Positions 33,891 to 42,437 of a stretch of DNA of 60,301 bases are shown piece after piece. This DNA is from Thermoproteota archaeon (GTDB taxonomy: Archaea > Thermoproteota > Methanomethylicia > Methanomethylicales > Methanomethylicaceae), in assembly GCA_016882195.1 (NCBI GenBank), contig VGLU01000006.1, positions 1 through 60,301 on the forward strand. Reading direction: 5' to 3'. The notes below the pieces were generated by a model. It ran no database searches, had not been told where the DNA came from, and worked only from the letters and a program-made list of their open reading frames with translations. The first letter of the stretch is position 1. Each line of letters opens with the position of its first letter. The translations under genes and the position numbers were made by a program.

Positions 33891-34313
33891 TCACTTCTCC
33901 TTCGTCAACTCGGTGAGCGTTGCCTGTAGCATATCGAATTCCCGCCCTATTGCTATCATAAGGTCGTATGAAGTGAACATTCCGACAAGCTCTGCCCCCT
34001 TTAAGACTGCAAGCCGCTTTATTTTGTGTTGTCGCATCAAAGAGGCAGCTTCCTCTAAACTACACTCGGGTGCACAGGCTACAATGGGCTTGGACATTAT
34101 ACTCCTGACTAAGGTCTTTGTCGGATCGTCCTTCTTTGAGATTACTCGTCTAATGACATCTCTCTCGGTAATTATACCCACGGGCACCTTGTTTTCCAGT
34201 ACGACTAGGCTCCCTATGTTTTTCTCGGTCATAACACATGAGGTTTCGTAAATGGAGGCTTCAGGAGAGGTGGTGACCACATTTTGGGTCATGAATTCGC
34301 TGACCTTGGGCAT
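33891..34313 (-). CDS. CBS-domain pair protein
   Basis: A 140-residue protein of two CBS motifs, which bind adenine nucleotides as energy sensors. Each repeat shows the pattern: VSEFMTQNVVTTSPEASIYE with GIITERDVIRRV, then VRSIMSKPIVACAPECSLEE with GMFTSYDLMIAI. No effector domain is attached. Its partner is unknown. It is the first ordinary gene after the tRNA-Lys element. Confidence 0.88.
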   Translation of the reverse strand: MPKVSEFMTQNVVTTSPEASIYETSCVMTEKNIGSLVVLENKVPVGIITERDVIRRVISKKDDPTKTLVRSIMSKPIVACAPECSLEEAASLMRQHKIKRLAVLKGAELVGMFTSYDLMIAIGREFDMLQATLTELTKEK

Positions 34314-34376
34314 ACGGTTAAGCCCAAGATTATATTTCGATCAGCTGGCTAATAAAGCAAATGCTAATGCATTTGC

Positions 34377-36134
34377 CTAGCCTCTGATCAGCCTCTCAAA
34401 GGCCCTTACCCCTTCCCACAGCTCCTCCTCCTTTAACATCCCTTGGGGAGTCGGGATCTCGGTTATCCTCTTCGGGATCCTCAGGCGGTCGAAGGAGAAC
34501 CCCTCCCTGAACTTGAAGGCATGCTTCTCCTTGAGTATCTCCTCTCCCTTCCTCCTCAGGTTCTCTGGGGCGAGGCTCTTCCCGAAGGCAGCGAAGCACC
34601 TGCTGACCATCTCTGGGGTGTAGACCCCTCTGGCAAAGAAGCAGACGACGAGGCTTGAGAGGACCTGCCTCCAAGCCTCCTCCTCGAAGATGAGACGCGC
34701 CGCCTCCGCTGGAGCTGGTCTCCTCCCCTCCGCATTCGTCTTCTGGTCGATGGAGTAGCCTGCGTTGTCGAGGTGGCTGTGCCTGGCGCCCACCAAGTGG
34801 CCGAGGTGCGAGGCCAGACCGGTGTGGTAGCCGGGCATCTCATTCCCGCCGAAGGCAAGCGCAAAATCCCTGCCGCCGTACTTGGAGGAGGCGTACTCGA
34901 CCCCCCTCGCGAGGGCCTTATAGAACTCGTTCCTCTGGGAGACTATCCTCTCGGCCGCCTCCATGTACGCCTTGTAGTCGCCCCACCTGAGAGAGAGGCC
35001 GGCGGTCTCGGCCAGACCTATCAGCCCCCTCTCCATGGCCTCGGTTGCCCAGGAGAGGACGACGCCGGTGCTCATCGCGTCGAGGCCCAGCTCCTCCACC
35101 GTGTCCATAAGCTTGAGGTAGCCCTCCACCGACCTTATGTCGAGCATGGATCCGAGGGCGTAGATGGGCTCATAGTCGTAGGAGATCATCTTCGTCTTGT
35201 AGAAGTATGGCTCGGACTCGTAGGGTACCCTGAGCGCGGCTATGTGGATGCAGCTTACAGGGCAGTGAGCGCACGCGGTCCTCCTGCCCAGATACCTCTC
35301 CAGTATGGCCTCGCCGGAGAGGACCTCGGCGCCCCCGAATTGGGCGAGCTGGAGGTTCTTGGACGGAAGGGTCTTGGTCGCGTTGAGGGGGAGGACGTTC
35401 ATGGGGGTTCCAAGTTCATGGTACTTCTTCATGAGTGGTGACTTCGTTAAGGTCTTGAAGAGCTCGTCGTAGAGCTCCCTGTAGAGCTTGGGGCTCTTGA
35501 AGGTCAGGCTGTCCCTGCCGGAGATCATTATTGCCTTGAGCCTCTTGCTGCCGAAGACGGCGCCGAGACCGAGCCTGCCGAAGTGCCTGTAGGTCTCTGT
35601 GATGACGCAGGCGTAGGAGACGAGTCTCTCCCCCGCCTTTCCTATCCTCATTATGGACCTGAGTCCGGCGCCGCCCTCGTTCTCCCTGATTATCCTGCCC
35701 ACCGTGGAGCTTCCGGTCATCCCCCACAGGGTGGATGCGTCCCTTATCTTCACATCGCCATTCGTAATAGCAAGGTAGACGGGCCCCTCGCTCCTCCCTT
35801 TAATCACGATGGCACCGTAGCCAGCCATCCTTTGGGCCACGCCGAACCTTCCACCACCGTGGCTCTCGCCCAGGTTGCCGGTGAGGGGGGACTTGAACAT
35901 GGCTATGGCTTTCGATCCCAGTGGGAAGACGCCGTCGAAGTATCCTACAGTAAATATGATCGGGTTCTCTGGACCGAGCGGATCCGCGCCGGTAGGGCAC
36001 TCCTCCCCCAGCAGCCGGATGCCGACGCCTGCCCCGCCGAGAGACTCCTCGAAGAGCTCTGGTCTCTCCTTTGCCCAGTGCCTCCTCCTGCTGAGATCGA
36101 TGTAGAGGATCTTGGAGAGCATGCCGGCATCCAT
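34377..36134 (-). CDS. Tungsten aldehyde:ferredoxin oxidoreductase family enzyme
   Basis: A 585-residue AOR-family enzyme that oxidises aldehydes to acids with a tungsto-bispterin cofactor and one [4Fe-4S] cluster. The N-terminal domain includes PLTGNLGESHGGGRFG and a GLGAVFGSKRLKAI pterin-binding segment. CAHCPVSC near residue 295 provides three cluster ligands, and the fourth would be a Cys late in the protein (VVCFFARG). The ATG overlaps the stop of the ferredoxin gene (TGATG), so the two are coupled. Substrate is unknown; glyceraldehyde-3-phosphate and amino-acid-derived aldehydes are family precedents. Confidence 0.92.
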   Translation of the reverse strand: MDAGMLSKILYIDLSRRRHWAKERPELFEESLGGAGVGIRLLGEECPTGADPLGPENPIIFTVGYFDGVFPLGSKAIAMFKSPLTGNLGESHGGGRFGVAQRMAGYGAIVIKGRSEGPVYLAITNGDVKIRDASTLWGMTGSSTVGRIIRENEGGAGLRSIMRIGKAGERLVSYACVITETYRHFGRLGLGAVFGSKRLKAIMISGRDSLTFKSPKLYRELYDELFKTLTKSPLMKKYHELGTPMNVLPLNATKTLPSKNLQLAQFGGAEVLSGEAILERYLGRRTACAHCPVSCIHIAALRVPYESEPYFYKTKMISYDYEPIYALGSMLDIRSVEGYLKLMDTVEELGLDAMSTGVVLSWATEAMERGLIGLAETAGLSLRWGDYKAYMEAAERIVSQRNEFYKALARGVEYASSKYGGRDFALAFGGNEMPGYHTGLASHLGHLVGARHSHLDNAGYSIDQKTNAEGRRPAPAEAARLIFEEEAWRQVLSSLVVCFFARGVYTPEMVSRCFAAFGKSLAPENLRRKGEEILKEKHAFKFREGFSFDRLRIPKRITEIPTPQGMLKEEELWEGVRAFERLIRG

Positions 36135-36550
36135 CAGGTCTCCACCTCCTCGATCTCCTCGAGGCGTATCACCCCGTAGGGGCAGTAGGAGGCGCAGTAC
36201 CCGCAGTGGACGCAGATGACCGGCTTGTCTATGGTTGTGTCCCACTGCACAGCCCCTACTATACAGCCCTTTACGCAGTTGCCGCAAGCGATGCACTTGG
36301 TGTAGTCGAGCAAAACTCCCCCATCCTTCCTCTTGGATATGGCGCCCGACGGGCAGACCTTGAAACACGGAGGGTCTTGGCAGGCCCTGCAGACCTTAAC
36401 AATGAAGCCGTGCTCAACCCCGCCCACGGATTGGACGTGTATGGCTGACCTCGCGACACCAGCCTCGGCGAACCGCCTGTTGCAGGCAAACATGCAGGAC
36501 TGGCAACCCACACAGAGGTCAACGTCTATAACGGATAACTTCTTGACCAT
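36134..36550 (-). CDS. Four-cluster ferredoxin subunit (HycB/AOR-linked)
   Basis: A 138-residue iron-sulfur protein of the DMSO reductase beta-subunit/HycB type. Sixteen cysteines form four [4Fe-4S] sites: CVGCQSCMFAC, a VCRACQDPPCFKVCP group, CIACGNCVKGC and CVHCGYCASYCP. It is the natural electron acceptor for the AOR enzyme encoded 1 base downstream. No signal peptide, so it is cytoplasmic. Start MVKKLSVIDVDLCVGC is standard. Confidence 0.92.
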   Translation of the reverse strand: MVKKLSVIDVDLCVGCQSCMFACNRRFAEAGVARSAIHVQSVGGVEHGFIVKVCRACQDPPCFKVCPSGAISKRKDGGVLLDYTKCIACGNCVKGCIVGAVQWDTTIDKPVICVHCGYCASYCPYGVIRLEEIEEVET

Positions 36551-36663
36551 TTGTGATTCAGCCCACGATTCGTTTTCTGCCTCAATACCCCTTGCATCAC
36601 TATCCGCATGTTTACATCTTTTATAAGACTTTTCATAGGTCAGCTGATTTAGAGTAATTGCTA

Positions 36664-37428
36664 TTAAGCGAGAAACAGCAATACCAATAGCCCTGCAGGG
36701 AAGCAGTAGATTGCAAAGAGGTAGAATCTCTCAGACAGCAATACTTTTTGAACGATCTTTATCGCGACGTAGCCTGAGACAGCGGCTATGGCAGCCCCAA
36801 CAACGGCGTATAGCCCCAGATCAGAGAGAGCTAGCCCCTTATACTCAAGAACGGTCGCCCCGAGTATTGCCGGTATGGAAAGTAGGAAGGAGTACCTGAA
36901 TGCCTCATCCTTGTTGACGCCGCTGAGCAGACCGGCCGAAATGGTCGATCCGCTCCTTGATATGCCGGGTGCTATGGCGATTCCCTGAAAGATGCCCATG
37001 ATCAGCGAACTCAGCCAGCCAAGATTCTTCTGGCCTTTTCTCAGTTTCGAGGACAGGAGCAGGGCACCGGTTATTAGAAGGCCAACCCCAACGGCTCTTC
37101 CACTTGAGAAGAGGGACTCGAAGAATTGCAGAAATAGGAGACCAATGACCGCTGTGGGGATGGTTCCGATAATGATGTATATGAGCAGTTTGAAGTTGGC
37201 ATCCTTCGTATTGAGGGTCAGTAGCGATCTCAGGATATTCGCGATGTCCCTCCAGAAGTATGTAATAACCGCTACCAATGTCCCGAGGTGCAGGAAAATG
37301 TCAAACACCACCGGAACTGACAGGCCCATTAGTGTCTGGGCTACTACGAGGTGACCAGAGCTGGAAATGGGCAGCCACTCTGTGAGTCCCTGCACCAGAG
37401 CTAGGACTATAGCCTGAAGCAAATCCAT
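36664..37428 (-). CDS. uppP: Undecaprenyl-diphosphatase family protein (UppP/BacA)
   Basis: Membrane phosphatase of 254 residues with about eight helices. Both signature regions are present: QGLTEWLPISSSGHLVV near the N-terminus and PGISRSGSTISAGLL around residue 155. In bacteria it recycles undecaprenyl diphosphate. In archaea it presumably acts on dolichyl or other polyprenyl diphosphates for glycosylation. ATG 37428 is preferred to GTG 37437. Confidence 0.93.
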   Translation of the reverse strand: MDLLQAIVLALVQGLTEWLPISSSGHLVVAQTLMGLSVPVVFDIFLHLGTLVAVITYFWRDIANILRSLLTLNTKDANFKLLIYIIIGTIPTAVIGLLFLQFFESLFSSGRAVGVGLLITGALLLSSKLRKGQKNLGWLSSLIMGIFQGIAIAPGISRSGSTISAGLLSGVNKDEAFRYSFLLSIPAILGATVLEYKGLALSDLGLYAVVGAAIAAVSGYVAIKIVQKVLLSERFYLFAIYCFPAGLLVLLFLA

Positions 37429-37482
37429 GATGTACACTACAGGGTTGGATTATTTAATAATGACTACGTGCGGCAGACTTGA

Positions 37483-37917
37483 CTAGCAGCTGTGGACGAC
37501 GAGGACGAGGCAGGGGGCGTTATTGACGACGGTGTTCGCAACGCTACCCATCAGGATCTCCCTTAGCCTGCTCTTCCCCTTCGCGCCTATGATTATGAGG
37601 TCTGTCTGATCGGTCTCCGCCTTCTTGACGATCCTCATGCCTGGGTTGCCCACAGAGAAGTCCATCTCCACCTTTGGTTTCAGGCCGCACGCCTCGGCCA
37701 TCTGCCTGGCATCATCAAGGATCCTGGTACCCGCCTCCTCGAGTTGCTTTGAGGCCGCCGGGATACCGCCTATGTCCGAGGAGATGGGCATAGCGACGAC
37801 GTGCAGGATGGTTACCTCCGCGCTGAAGGTCTTTGCGAAGCTACAGGCCCACTCGACCTCCTTCTTCATGTAGTCCGAGCCGTCGACGGGGAGGAGGATC
37901 TTCCTGATAACGTCCAT
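37483..37917 (-). CDS. Universal stress protein, UspA family
   Basis: A single USP domain of 144 residues. The N-terminus (KILLPVDGSDYMKKEVEWAC) and the ATP-binding motif GAKGKSRLREILMGSVANTV (G-x2-G-x9-G-S) show it belongs to the ATP-binding subgroup. Function in stress signalling is inferred from the family. It stands alone between uppP and a radical SAM gene. Confidence 0.92.
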   Translation of the reverse strand: MDVIRKILLPVDGSDYMKKEVEWACSFAKTFSAEVTILHVVAMPISSDIGGIPAASKQLEEAGTRILDDARQMAEACGLKPKVEMDFSVGNPGMRIVKKAETDQTDLIIIGAKGKSRLREILMGSVANTVVNNAPCLVLVVHSC

Positions 37918-37950
37918 ACCTAATTTAAAGGGTAAAAGGAGGATTAAAAC

Positions 37951-39657
37951 TTATGTGAAGTCCGTCAACGGGATAAGCGGGTCAACAATCTGCGGGTCAT
38001 CGATGCCTTTTCTCAGGTCTTCCGCGCTTCGAAATGGCCTCGCCCTCAATAGGCCAGCCGCCCTCCTCGCGCCTATCCCCGGTATGGACTCCATCTCCCT
38101 CATGCTGAGGCTGTTGATCTTCAGGGGGAAGGGCAACGCGCTCACGGAACGTGGACCGTGGGACGTCACTACAGCATCCGTGAACACCCCTATGGGCATC
38201 GCCCTTGGAATGCCGACCAGTATGGGATACGAGCCTATCTGCCGTGACCAGGTCATGTTCCCCTCCGCCAGCTCAGTCCTGACACCCCGCAGGACCGTCC
38301 AGGTTGGCACGACCCTAGCCAGCATGGGCGCATCGACCTCCGACCGCATCCGCATCTTGTGCCTTATGAAGAGGGATCTGTGCTTTCTTACGAGGTGGTC
38401 GCCCACGGATGCCATCCTCGTGGAGGGCATGATCATCACCTGGCGCATGTTTATCCGCCTGACCAGGAGCCCCATCTCCAGCACCCTCTTCATGAACTCT
38501 AGGTTTGCATCGAGGGTGTGCTTTGTCTCACCCGGAAGACCGTAGACGAAGTTTATCCCTGGCAGGAGGTGGGGGAGCCCGTTCTCGCCCCTTTCTTGCC
38601 CTATGTCGTTTATCAGCGCAATTGCAAAGAGGGCACCTGCAGGGTACACCTTCAGGTTGTTCTTGCGAATCACTTGCTCGTCCACCGACTCCACACCCAT
38701 CGCGGCCACATCGCCGGGCGTGTGGTACTTCACTATCTCCTTCAGTGCCTCCTCTGAGGCGTCTGGGTGGTTGAATATTGTTGCGGGGTTTACGTTGTCG
38801 ATGTGCAGAACTTTCAGGGACGGCGCTGCCTTCCTCACGGAGGAGAGGAGCCTCCTGATGGCGCCGGGGTTGGGCTCTGGTGTCTCGTTGTTGTCCTCGG
38901 AGCCGTATATGAGCAGGTCGGGCTGCCTCCCGAGCCGGAAGTTCACAGCACCCGCAGAGGAGAGCGCCGCGACCTCCCTTGAGATGCCTGCCACGGACCG
39001 GTAGTCCGGCGTGCCGTGAAGGGGCTCCGTGCAGAAGGAGCAACCGCCCCTCAGGGACCTCGGGCAGCCCCGGAAGGTCTCGATCTCGCAGATCAGCCCG
39101 GCTGGATAGTAGGGGTGCTGTTGAATTATCCTCGCTCCCCGGGCGGCGAAGTCGTTGACGGCGTTCTCGCACGACCTTTCTGTATCCATCTCCGTTGAGG
39201 GGGCGAAGTTCCTCCTCAGCAAGTTATATATGACGATCTCAGGATCGCCTGGTATGACAAAGGTGTACAGGGACCCGAGACCCTTCGGTATGACTGTCAT
39301 GCTACCACCGCCGTGACCGAAGCCGAACCGCACCGCCGGTCCGCATATGGCGGTGTGCTTTGATCGAAGGAGTTGCGGTAGAGAGAGGGCGTCCTTGACG
39401 GTCGCAGGCGCGCCTCCGAGGTACTTGCCGGGAACGGTGACGCCCGCAACGAACACAGAGAGGTCCGATGAGGAGGATAGGCGCTTCACCTTATCGGGAT
39501 CGCGCCGAACCTCATCGATCGTCATGTAGAATACATCGGCGTGAGGATCGTGGCGCCACACAGCGCCAGCTATGTAACGCGGGTAGACATCAATGTAGGG
39601 CGGGACGCCGAGTCCTGCTGGTTCATCCGTGTAGCCGTCTATAAGCAGTACCATCAA
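37951..39657 (-). CDS. Radical SAM protein of the COG1031 type with C-terminal helix-hairpin-helix
   Basis: A 568-residue protein conserved in archaea without known function. Residues 1-190 form a B12-binding-like N-terminal region. The cluster motif is spread as CPRSLRGGCSFC (C-x7-C-x2-C), unlike the usual C-x3-C-x2-C spacing. SAM-domain strands follow (VLHIDNVNPATIF, GINFVYGLPGETKHT). The last 70 residues contain a helix-hairpin-helix (SMREMESIPGIGARRAAGLL), suggesting nucleic acid contact. An RNA or DNA modification role is inferred only. Confidence 0.8.
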   Translation of the reverse strand: MMVLLIDGYTDEPAGLGVPPYIDVYPRYIAGAVWRHDPHADVFYMTIDEVRRDPDKVKRLSSSSDLSVFVAGVTVPGKYLGGAPATVKDALSLPQLLRSKHTAICGPAVRFGFGHGGGSMTVIPKGLGSLYTFVIPGDPEIVIYNLLRRNFAPSTEMDTERSCENAVNDFAARGARIIQQHPYYPAGLICEIETFRGCPRSLRGGCSFCTEPLHGTPDYRSVAGISREVAALSSAGAVNFRLGRQPDLLIYGSEDNNETPEPNPGAIRRLLSSVRKAAPSLKVLHIDNVNPATIFNHPDASEEALKEIVKYHTPGDVAAMGVESVDEQVIRKNNLKVYPAGALFAIALINDIGQERGENGLPHLLPGINFVYGLPGETKHTLDANLEFMKRVLEMGLLVRRINMRQVMIMPSTRMASVGDHLVRKHRSLFIRHKMRMRSEVDAPMLARVVPTWTVLRGVRTELAEGNMTWSRQIGSYPILVGIPRAMPIGVFTDAVVTSHGPRSVSALPFPLKINSLSMREMESIPGIGARRAAGLLRARPFRSAEDLRKGIDDPQIVDPLIPLTDFT

Positions 39658-39684
39658 GCCATGAGCCTCGTTGTCGTGTTTATT

Positions 39685-40680
39685 TCATTTCAGGTGCTCC
39701 CAGCCCCTGCTTGGGATCGGAGTTTCTTTTGAGTCCTTGATCAGAACCACCTTCTTTTCGGAGACGACTCCCCCGATCCTTATCAGATCGCCGCCAACAC
39801 ATCTTGCTGCCCCCAGAGCCCTTTCCCACGCGCCCTTTTTCACGGTGACGACGATCTCGTACTCCTCGCCACCGAATAGGGCAAGGTCCTCGGGGGAAAG
39901 CTCGTTAAGAGAGGCAAAATCCCTGGCAGGCTTGGATATTGGAAGGCTATCGATGACAAAGCCAACGTCGCTTGATCTTGCCAGCTCGTTTAAGGTGAAG
40001 GCCAGCCCGTCGCTGGAGTCCATGCTCGAGGTAACCAGCCCGGACTCCGCAAGGGCTATGCCGAGCTCAAGCCTCGCTCTGGGCTCATAGACGCTCCTGC
40101 AAAGGGTCTTTCTGAGCGGTTGGGGCGCCTTCATTCCTTTGAGCAGGATCTTGTGGGCAGCGGCGGTGTCCCCGAACGGACCGGTCACGGCGACGATATC
40201 GCCAGGGGAGGCACCAGACCGCTTCACGAGGTTAGATGAGAAGCCGACGGCAAAACCAGCCACGATCAGATCCCTCGCCTCGCCCACGTCCCCGCCAAGA
40301 ACTGGGGCGCCGTACTCGAGGGCGGCGGCATTTATGCCAGCTACAAGGGAGCGCACGTTGCTCTGCTTGTAGTTCCTCGGGAGACCGAGCGAGAAGAGGA
40401 ATGCAAACGGCCGCACGCCTTTGGCAGCCAGGTCGCTGATGTTAATAGTGACTGCCTTCATACCCATCTGGTGGTGGCGCATGCCCTTTGGGGCGTCGGT
40501 CCGCCTATTGAACATGTCCGTCTTGAGAATGAGGTGGCGGCCGTCCTCGAGCCTCACCGCGGAGGCGTCGTCCGAGGGCGGGAGGGCCATATCCTTTAGG
40601 CGCTGTGCACCTCCCTCCTCCCTTATTATTGACCAGATGAGGTCGATTACGCCCCTCTCGCCCAGCTGTGATACCTTCAT
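39685..40680 (-). CDS. thiL: Thiamine-monophosphate kinase
   Basis: Phosphorylates thiamine monophosphate to the diphosphate cofactor. Recognised by LGERGVIDLIW, the ATP/Mg motif DDASAVRL, the MGMKAVTINISDLAAKGV stretch, APVLGGDVGEA and MDSSDGLAFTL. At 331 residues it matches archaeal ThiL. Its stop lies 28 bases upstream of the radical SAM gene start, on the same strand. Confidence 0.93.
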   Translation of the reverse strand: MKVSQLGERGVIDLIWSIIREEGGAQRLKDMALPPSDDASAVRLEDGRHLILKTDMFNRRTDAPKGMRHHQMGMKAVTINISDLAAKGVRPFAFLFSLGLPRNYKQSNVRSLVAGINAAALEYGAPVLGGDVGEARDLIVAGFAVGFSSNLVKRSGASPGDIVAVTGPFGDTAAAHKILLKGMKAPQPLRKTLCRSVYEPRARLELGIALAESGLVTSSMDSSDGLAFTLNELARSSDVGFVIDSLPISKPARDFASLNELSPEDLALFGGEEYEIVVTVKKGAWERALGAARCVGGDLIRIGGVVSEKKVVLIKDSKETPIPSRGWEHLK

Positions 40681-40776
40681 ATTCCGACGATCCTCAATGG
40701 TATTGGGGCTTTGAGGGATTTAGTATTTTTGGAGGCGGAAAAGGATTTATCTGTATTTTCTATTAGAACCAGTGAT

Positions 40777-40853
40777 GCCCCAGTGGCTCAGCCCGGTAGA
40801 GCGACGGTTTCGTAAACCGTTGGTCAGGGGTTCAAACCCCCTCTGGGGCTCCA
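40777..40853 (+). tRNA. tRNA-Thr(CGT)
   Basis: Acceptor GCCCCAG/CTGGGGC, discriminator T, encoded CCA. The D-arm is GCTC-AGCCCGGTA-GAGC, the anticodon arm ACGGT-TTCGTAA-ACCGT, and the T-arm AGGGG-TTCAAAC-CCCCT. No intron. It is nearly identical to the TGT isoacceptor at 47601. Confidence 0.96.
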
Positions 40854-40880
40854 TTCTGCATTGTAAACTAGATTGTTCGA

Positions 40881-41279
40881 TCAGGCTTGAAGCATTTTGT
40901 TTTCTTTTAATATTCCAAGCGCCCTATCCAAGTATTCTTCCTTAACGAATATGTGGTCTGTTGAATAAGAAGAGACGACAAAAATGGGAATGTCTTCTCT
41001 TGAAAGAAGGCTTGAGATGTGGGAGAGGAACCCCGAAAGGTCAAAGGGAAGGTTAACATTGAAGGTTATTAATCTGAAAAATTTTTCCTCCGAGACGGAT
41101 CTGAGATCGGTGCCCTCTCTTGCTATAGCGGTAACCTCATTTTTGTCCTTTATTATTGAGAAAATTCCTTGGGAGAATTTTGGAACCTCTTCCAGCTTTG
41201 CTATCACATACCTGTTTTCATCCACGGCGAACTTGATTTTTACTTTCTTTTTAAATTCTACAAACTTCACACAATCCAC
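40881..41279 (-). CDS. ACT-domain protein (CASTOR/COG3603-like)
   Basis: A 132-residue protein that appears to be two ACT-like halves: ENRYVIAKLEEVPKFSQGIF with SIIKDKNEVTAIARE, then RLITFNVNLPFDLSGFLSHI with FVVSSYSTDHIFVKEE. The second half closely follows the amino-acid-binding pattern of CASTOR-type ACT domains. Small-molecule sensing is likely, ligand unknown. Start is GTG 41279. AT-rich compared with neighbours. Confidence 0.78.
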   Translation of the reverse strand: MDCVKFVEFKKKVKIKFAVDENRYVIAKLEEVPKFSQGIFSIIKDKNEVTAIAREGTDLRSVSEEKFFRLITFNVNLPFDLSGFLSHISSLLSREDIPIFVVSSYSTDHIFVKEEYLDRALGILKENKMLQA

Positions 41280-41314
41280 TTCCTTATGGTAATGCTTTTA
41301 GACGGATAGAAGCT

Positions 41315-41638
41315 CTACTGATGAAGCTTTTTGCCGCAGTTGTGGCAGAAGCTGACGTCTTTTAGATTCTTTTCTCCGCATTGCGGACAGACGACTGTTC
41401 TTCTGTTGGCCGATTCTCGAATGTTCGCTCTTGTGGTTTTGAAGGCTGCTTCCATCTCCTTCGCCGCTATCTGGAACGCCTTCTCCATCTCCTGTCCGGC
41501 TTTGTGGAACGCCTCCTTCCACTCGTCCACTGGGATCGAGACGCCTGCCTCTACGCCTTTTATTGTCCTAACGCCGCAGTAGGGGCAGAAGTATGCTTCC
41601 TCAGGAAGTTGCCTACCGCACCTAGTACAGAACCCCAT
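41315..41638 (-). CDS. Double zinc-ribbon protein
   Basis: A protein of about 107 residues with a zinc ribbon at each end: FCTRCG...YFCPYCG at residues 4-23 and VCPQCG...SFCHNCGKK at the C-terminus. An amphipathic helix rich in Ala, Glu and Lys lies between them. Such proteins often serve as scaffolds or membrane-proximal adaptors; no specific role is supported. ATG 41638 follows an in-frame GTG. Confidence 0.72.
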   Translation of the reverse strand: MGFCTRCGRQLPEEAYFCPYCGVRTIKGVEAGVSIPVDEWKEAFHKAGQEMEKAFQIAAKEMEAAFKTTRANIRESANRRTVVCPQCGEKNLKDVSFCHNCGKKLHQ

Positions 41639-41751
41639 AAACGCCACCGATTTCAGAGATGGGCGAGAACGATTTAAAGTTACCTTTGAACGATGCCGTC
41701 AGATCGCCTCAAATGAAGGGCGCCGATCTAAAGTCTCTTAAGTGCAGGTAT

Positions 41752-42291
41752 TCAGATGAAGATGGCTACCGCGATCACGCTTGTCCATAAGCCGTCCTTA
41801 TTGCCCTCGGCGGATTGAACTGTATGCATTGTCCTGATTATGTGGCCGCTTGCCTTGTAGATTTGTTCCCTCTCCTCCCACGCCTGATTTGGATCGAAGG
41901 GGATGCCGAGGGTCATTGCCAGCATGGTTGCCGCAAGGTCCTCGGCGTACTCCCCGGCGAGCTCCCCCTTCTCACCGAAGGCGTGGTGCTCGGCGAGGTA
42001 GCCGTATATGGTCCTGTCGTGGGGGATGGCAAGACCGATGGCAGCGGATACGAGCCTGTTCGGCTCGTTCGTCTCGTTTCTGGCCATGACGCAGAATATG
42101 ATCTGGCCTGGGCTCAGCTGTTTGAGGCCATCCTCCTTGCTGATTATCTGACAGTTGGGAGGGAAGATGCTCGAGACGTATACTAAATTGAACTTCTCTA
42201 TTCCGGCGTCCCTGAGTGCAAGCTCGAAGGAGGCCAGCCGCTCTTTGTGTACGCCGACCCCTTTTACGAAGAATATCTTTGTTGGAGTCAT
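41752..42291 (-). CDS. pdaD: Pyruvoyl-dependent arginine decarboxylase
   Basis: Makes agmatine from arginine for polyamine and agmatidine synthesis. The proenzyme self-cleaves at the serine pair in [12 protein letters not shown] (about residue 40) to give a pyruvoyl group. [20 protein letters not shown] and [11 protein letters not shown] are active-site and trimer segments. At 179 residues it fits PdaD. ATG 42291 starts [11 protein letters not shown]; the longer frame upstream runs into the TnpB element end. Agmatine is also the source of agmatidine in tRNA-Ile2. Confidence 0.93.
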   Translation of the reverse strand: MTPTKIFFVKGVGVHKERLASFELALRDAGIEKFNLVYVSSIFPPNCQIISKEDGLKQLSPGQIIFCVMARNETNEPNRLVSAAIGLAIPHDRTIYGYLAEHHAFGEKGELAGEYAEDLAATMLAMTLGIPFDPNQAWEEREQIYKASGHIIRTMHTVQSAEGNKDGLWTSVIAVAIFI

Positions 42292-42395
42292 GGATCGAAT
42301 TATGATATTACCGGGCGAAACAATTAAATCTTTTGGAGAAGGGTGCGTTTGCAAAAAAAGAACGGTTTTGCGGTTCGTGCGATTGATAACTGTTG

Positions 42396-42437
42396 TGACG
42401 TCCTCTCCACGGCTAAAGCCGGGAGCTTCCCGCTTCT
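42396..42437 (-). repeat. Right end hairpin / reRNA scaffold of the TnpB element
   Basis: Directly after the tnpB stop the minus strand reads GAAGCGGGAAGCTCCCGGCT then TTAGCCGTGGAGAGGACGTC. GCGGGAAGCTCCCG and CGGCTTTAGCCG are the imperfect hairpins typical of IS605-type right ends, which also form the 3' part of the guide RNA used by TnpB. Sequence just beyond (starting AACAGTTATCAATCGC) would be the guide. Confidence 0.55.

Noticed and set aside
33732-33929. N-terminal half of a split SSV-type integrase at the right att site
   Set aside because: The frame crosses the repeat in a different phase from the integrase C-terminal fragment and has no family resemblance.
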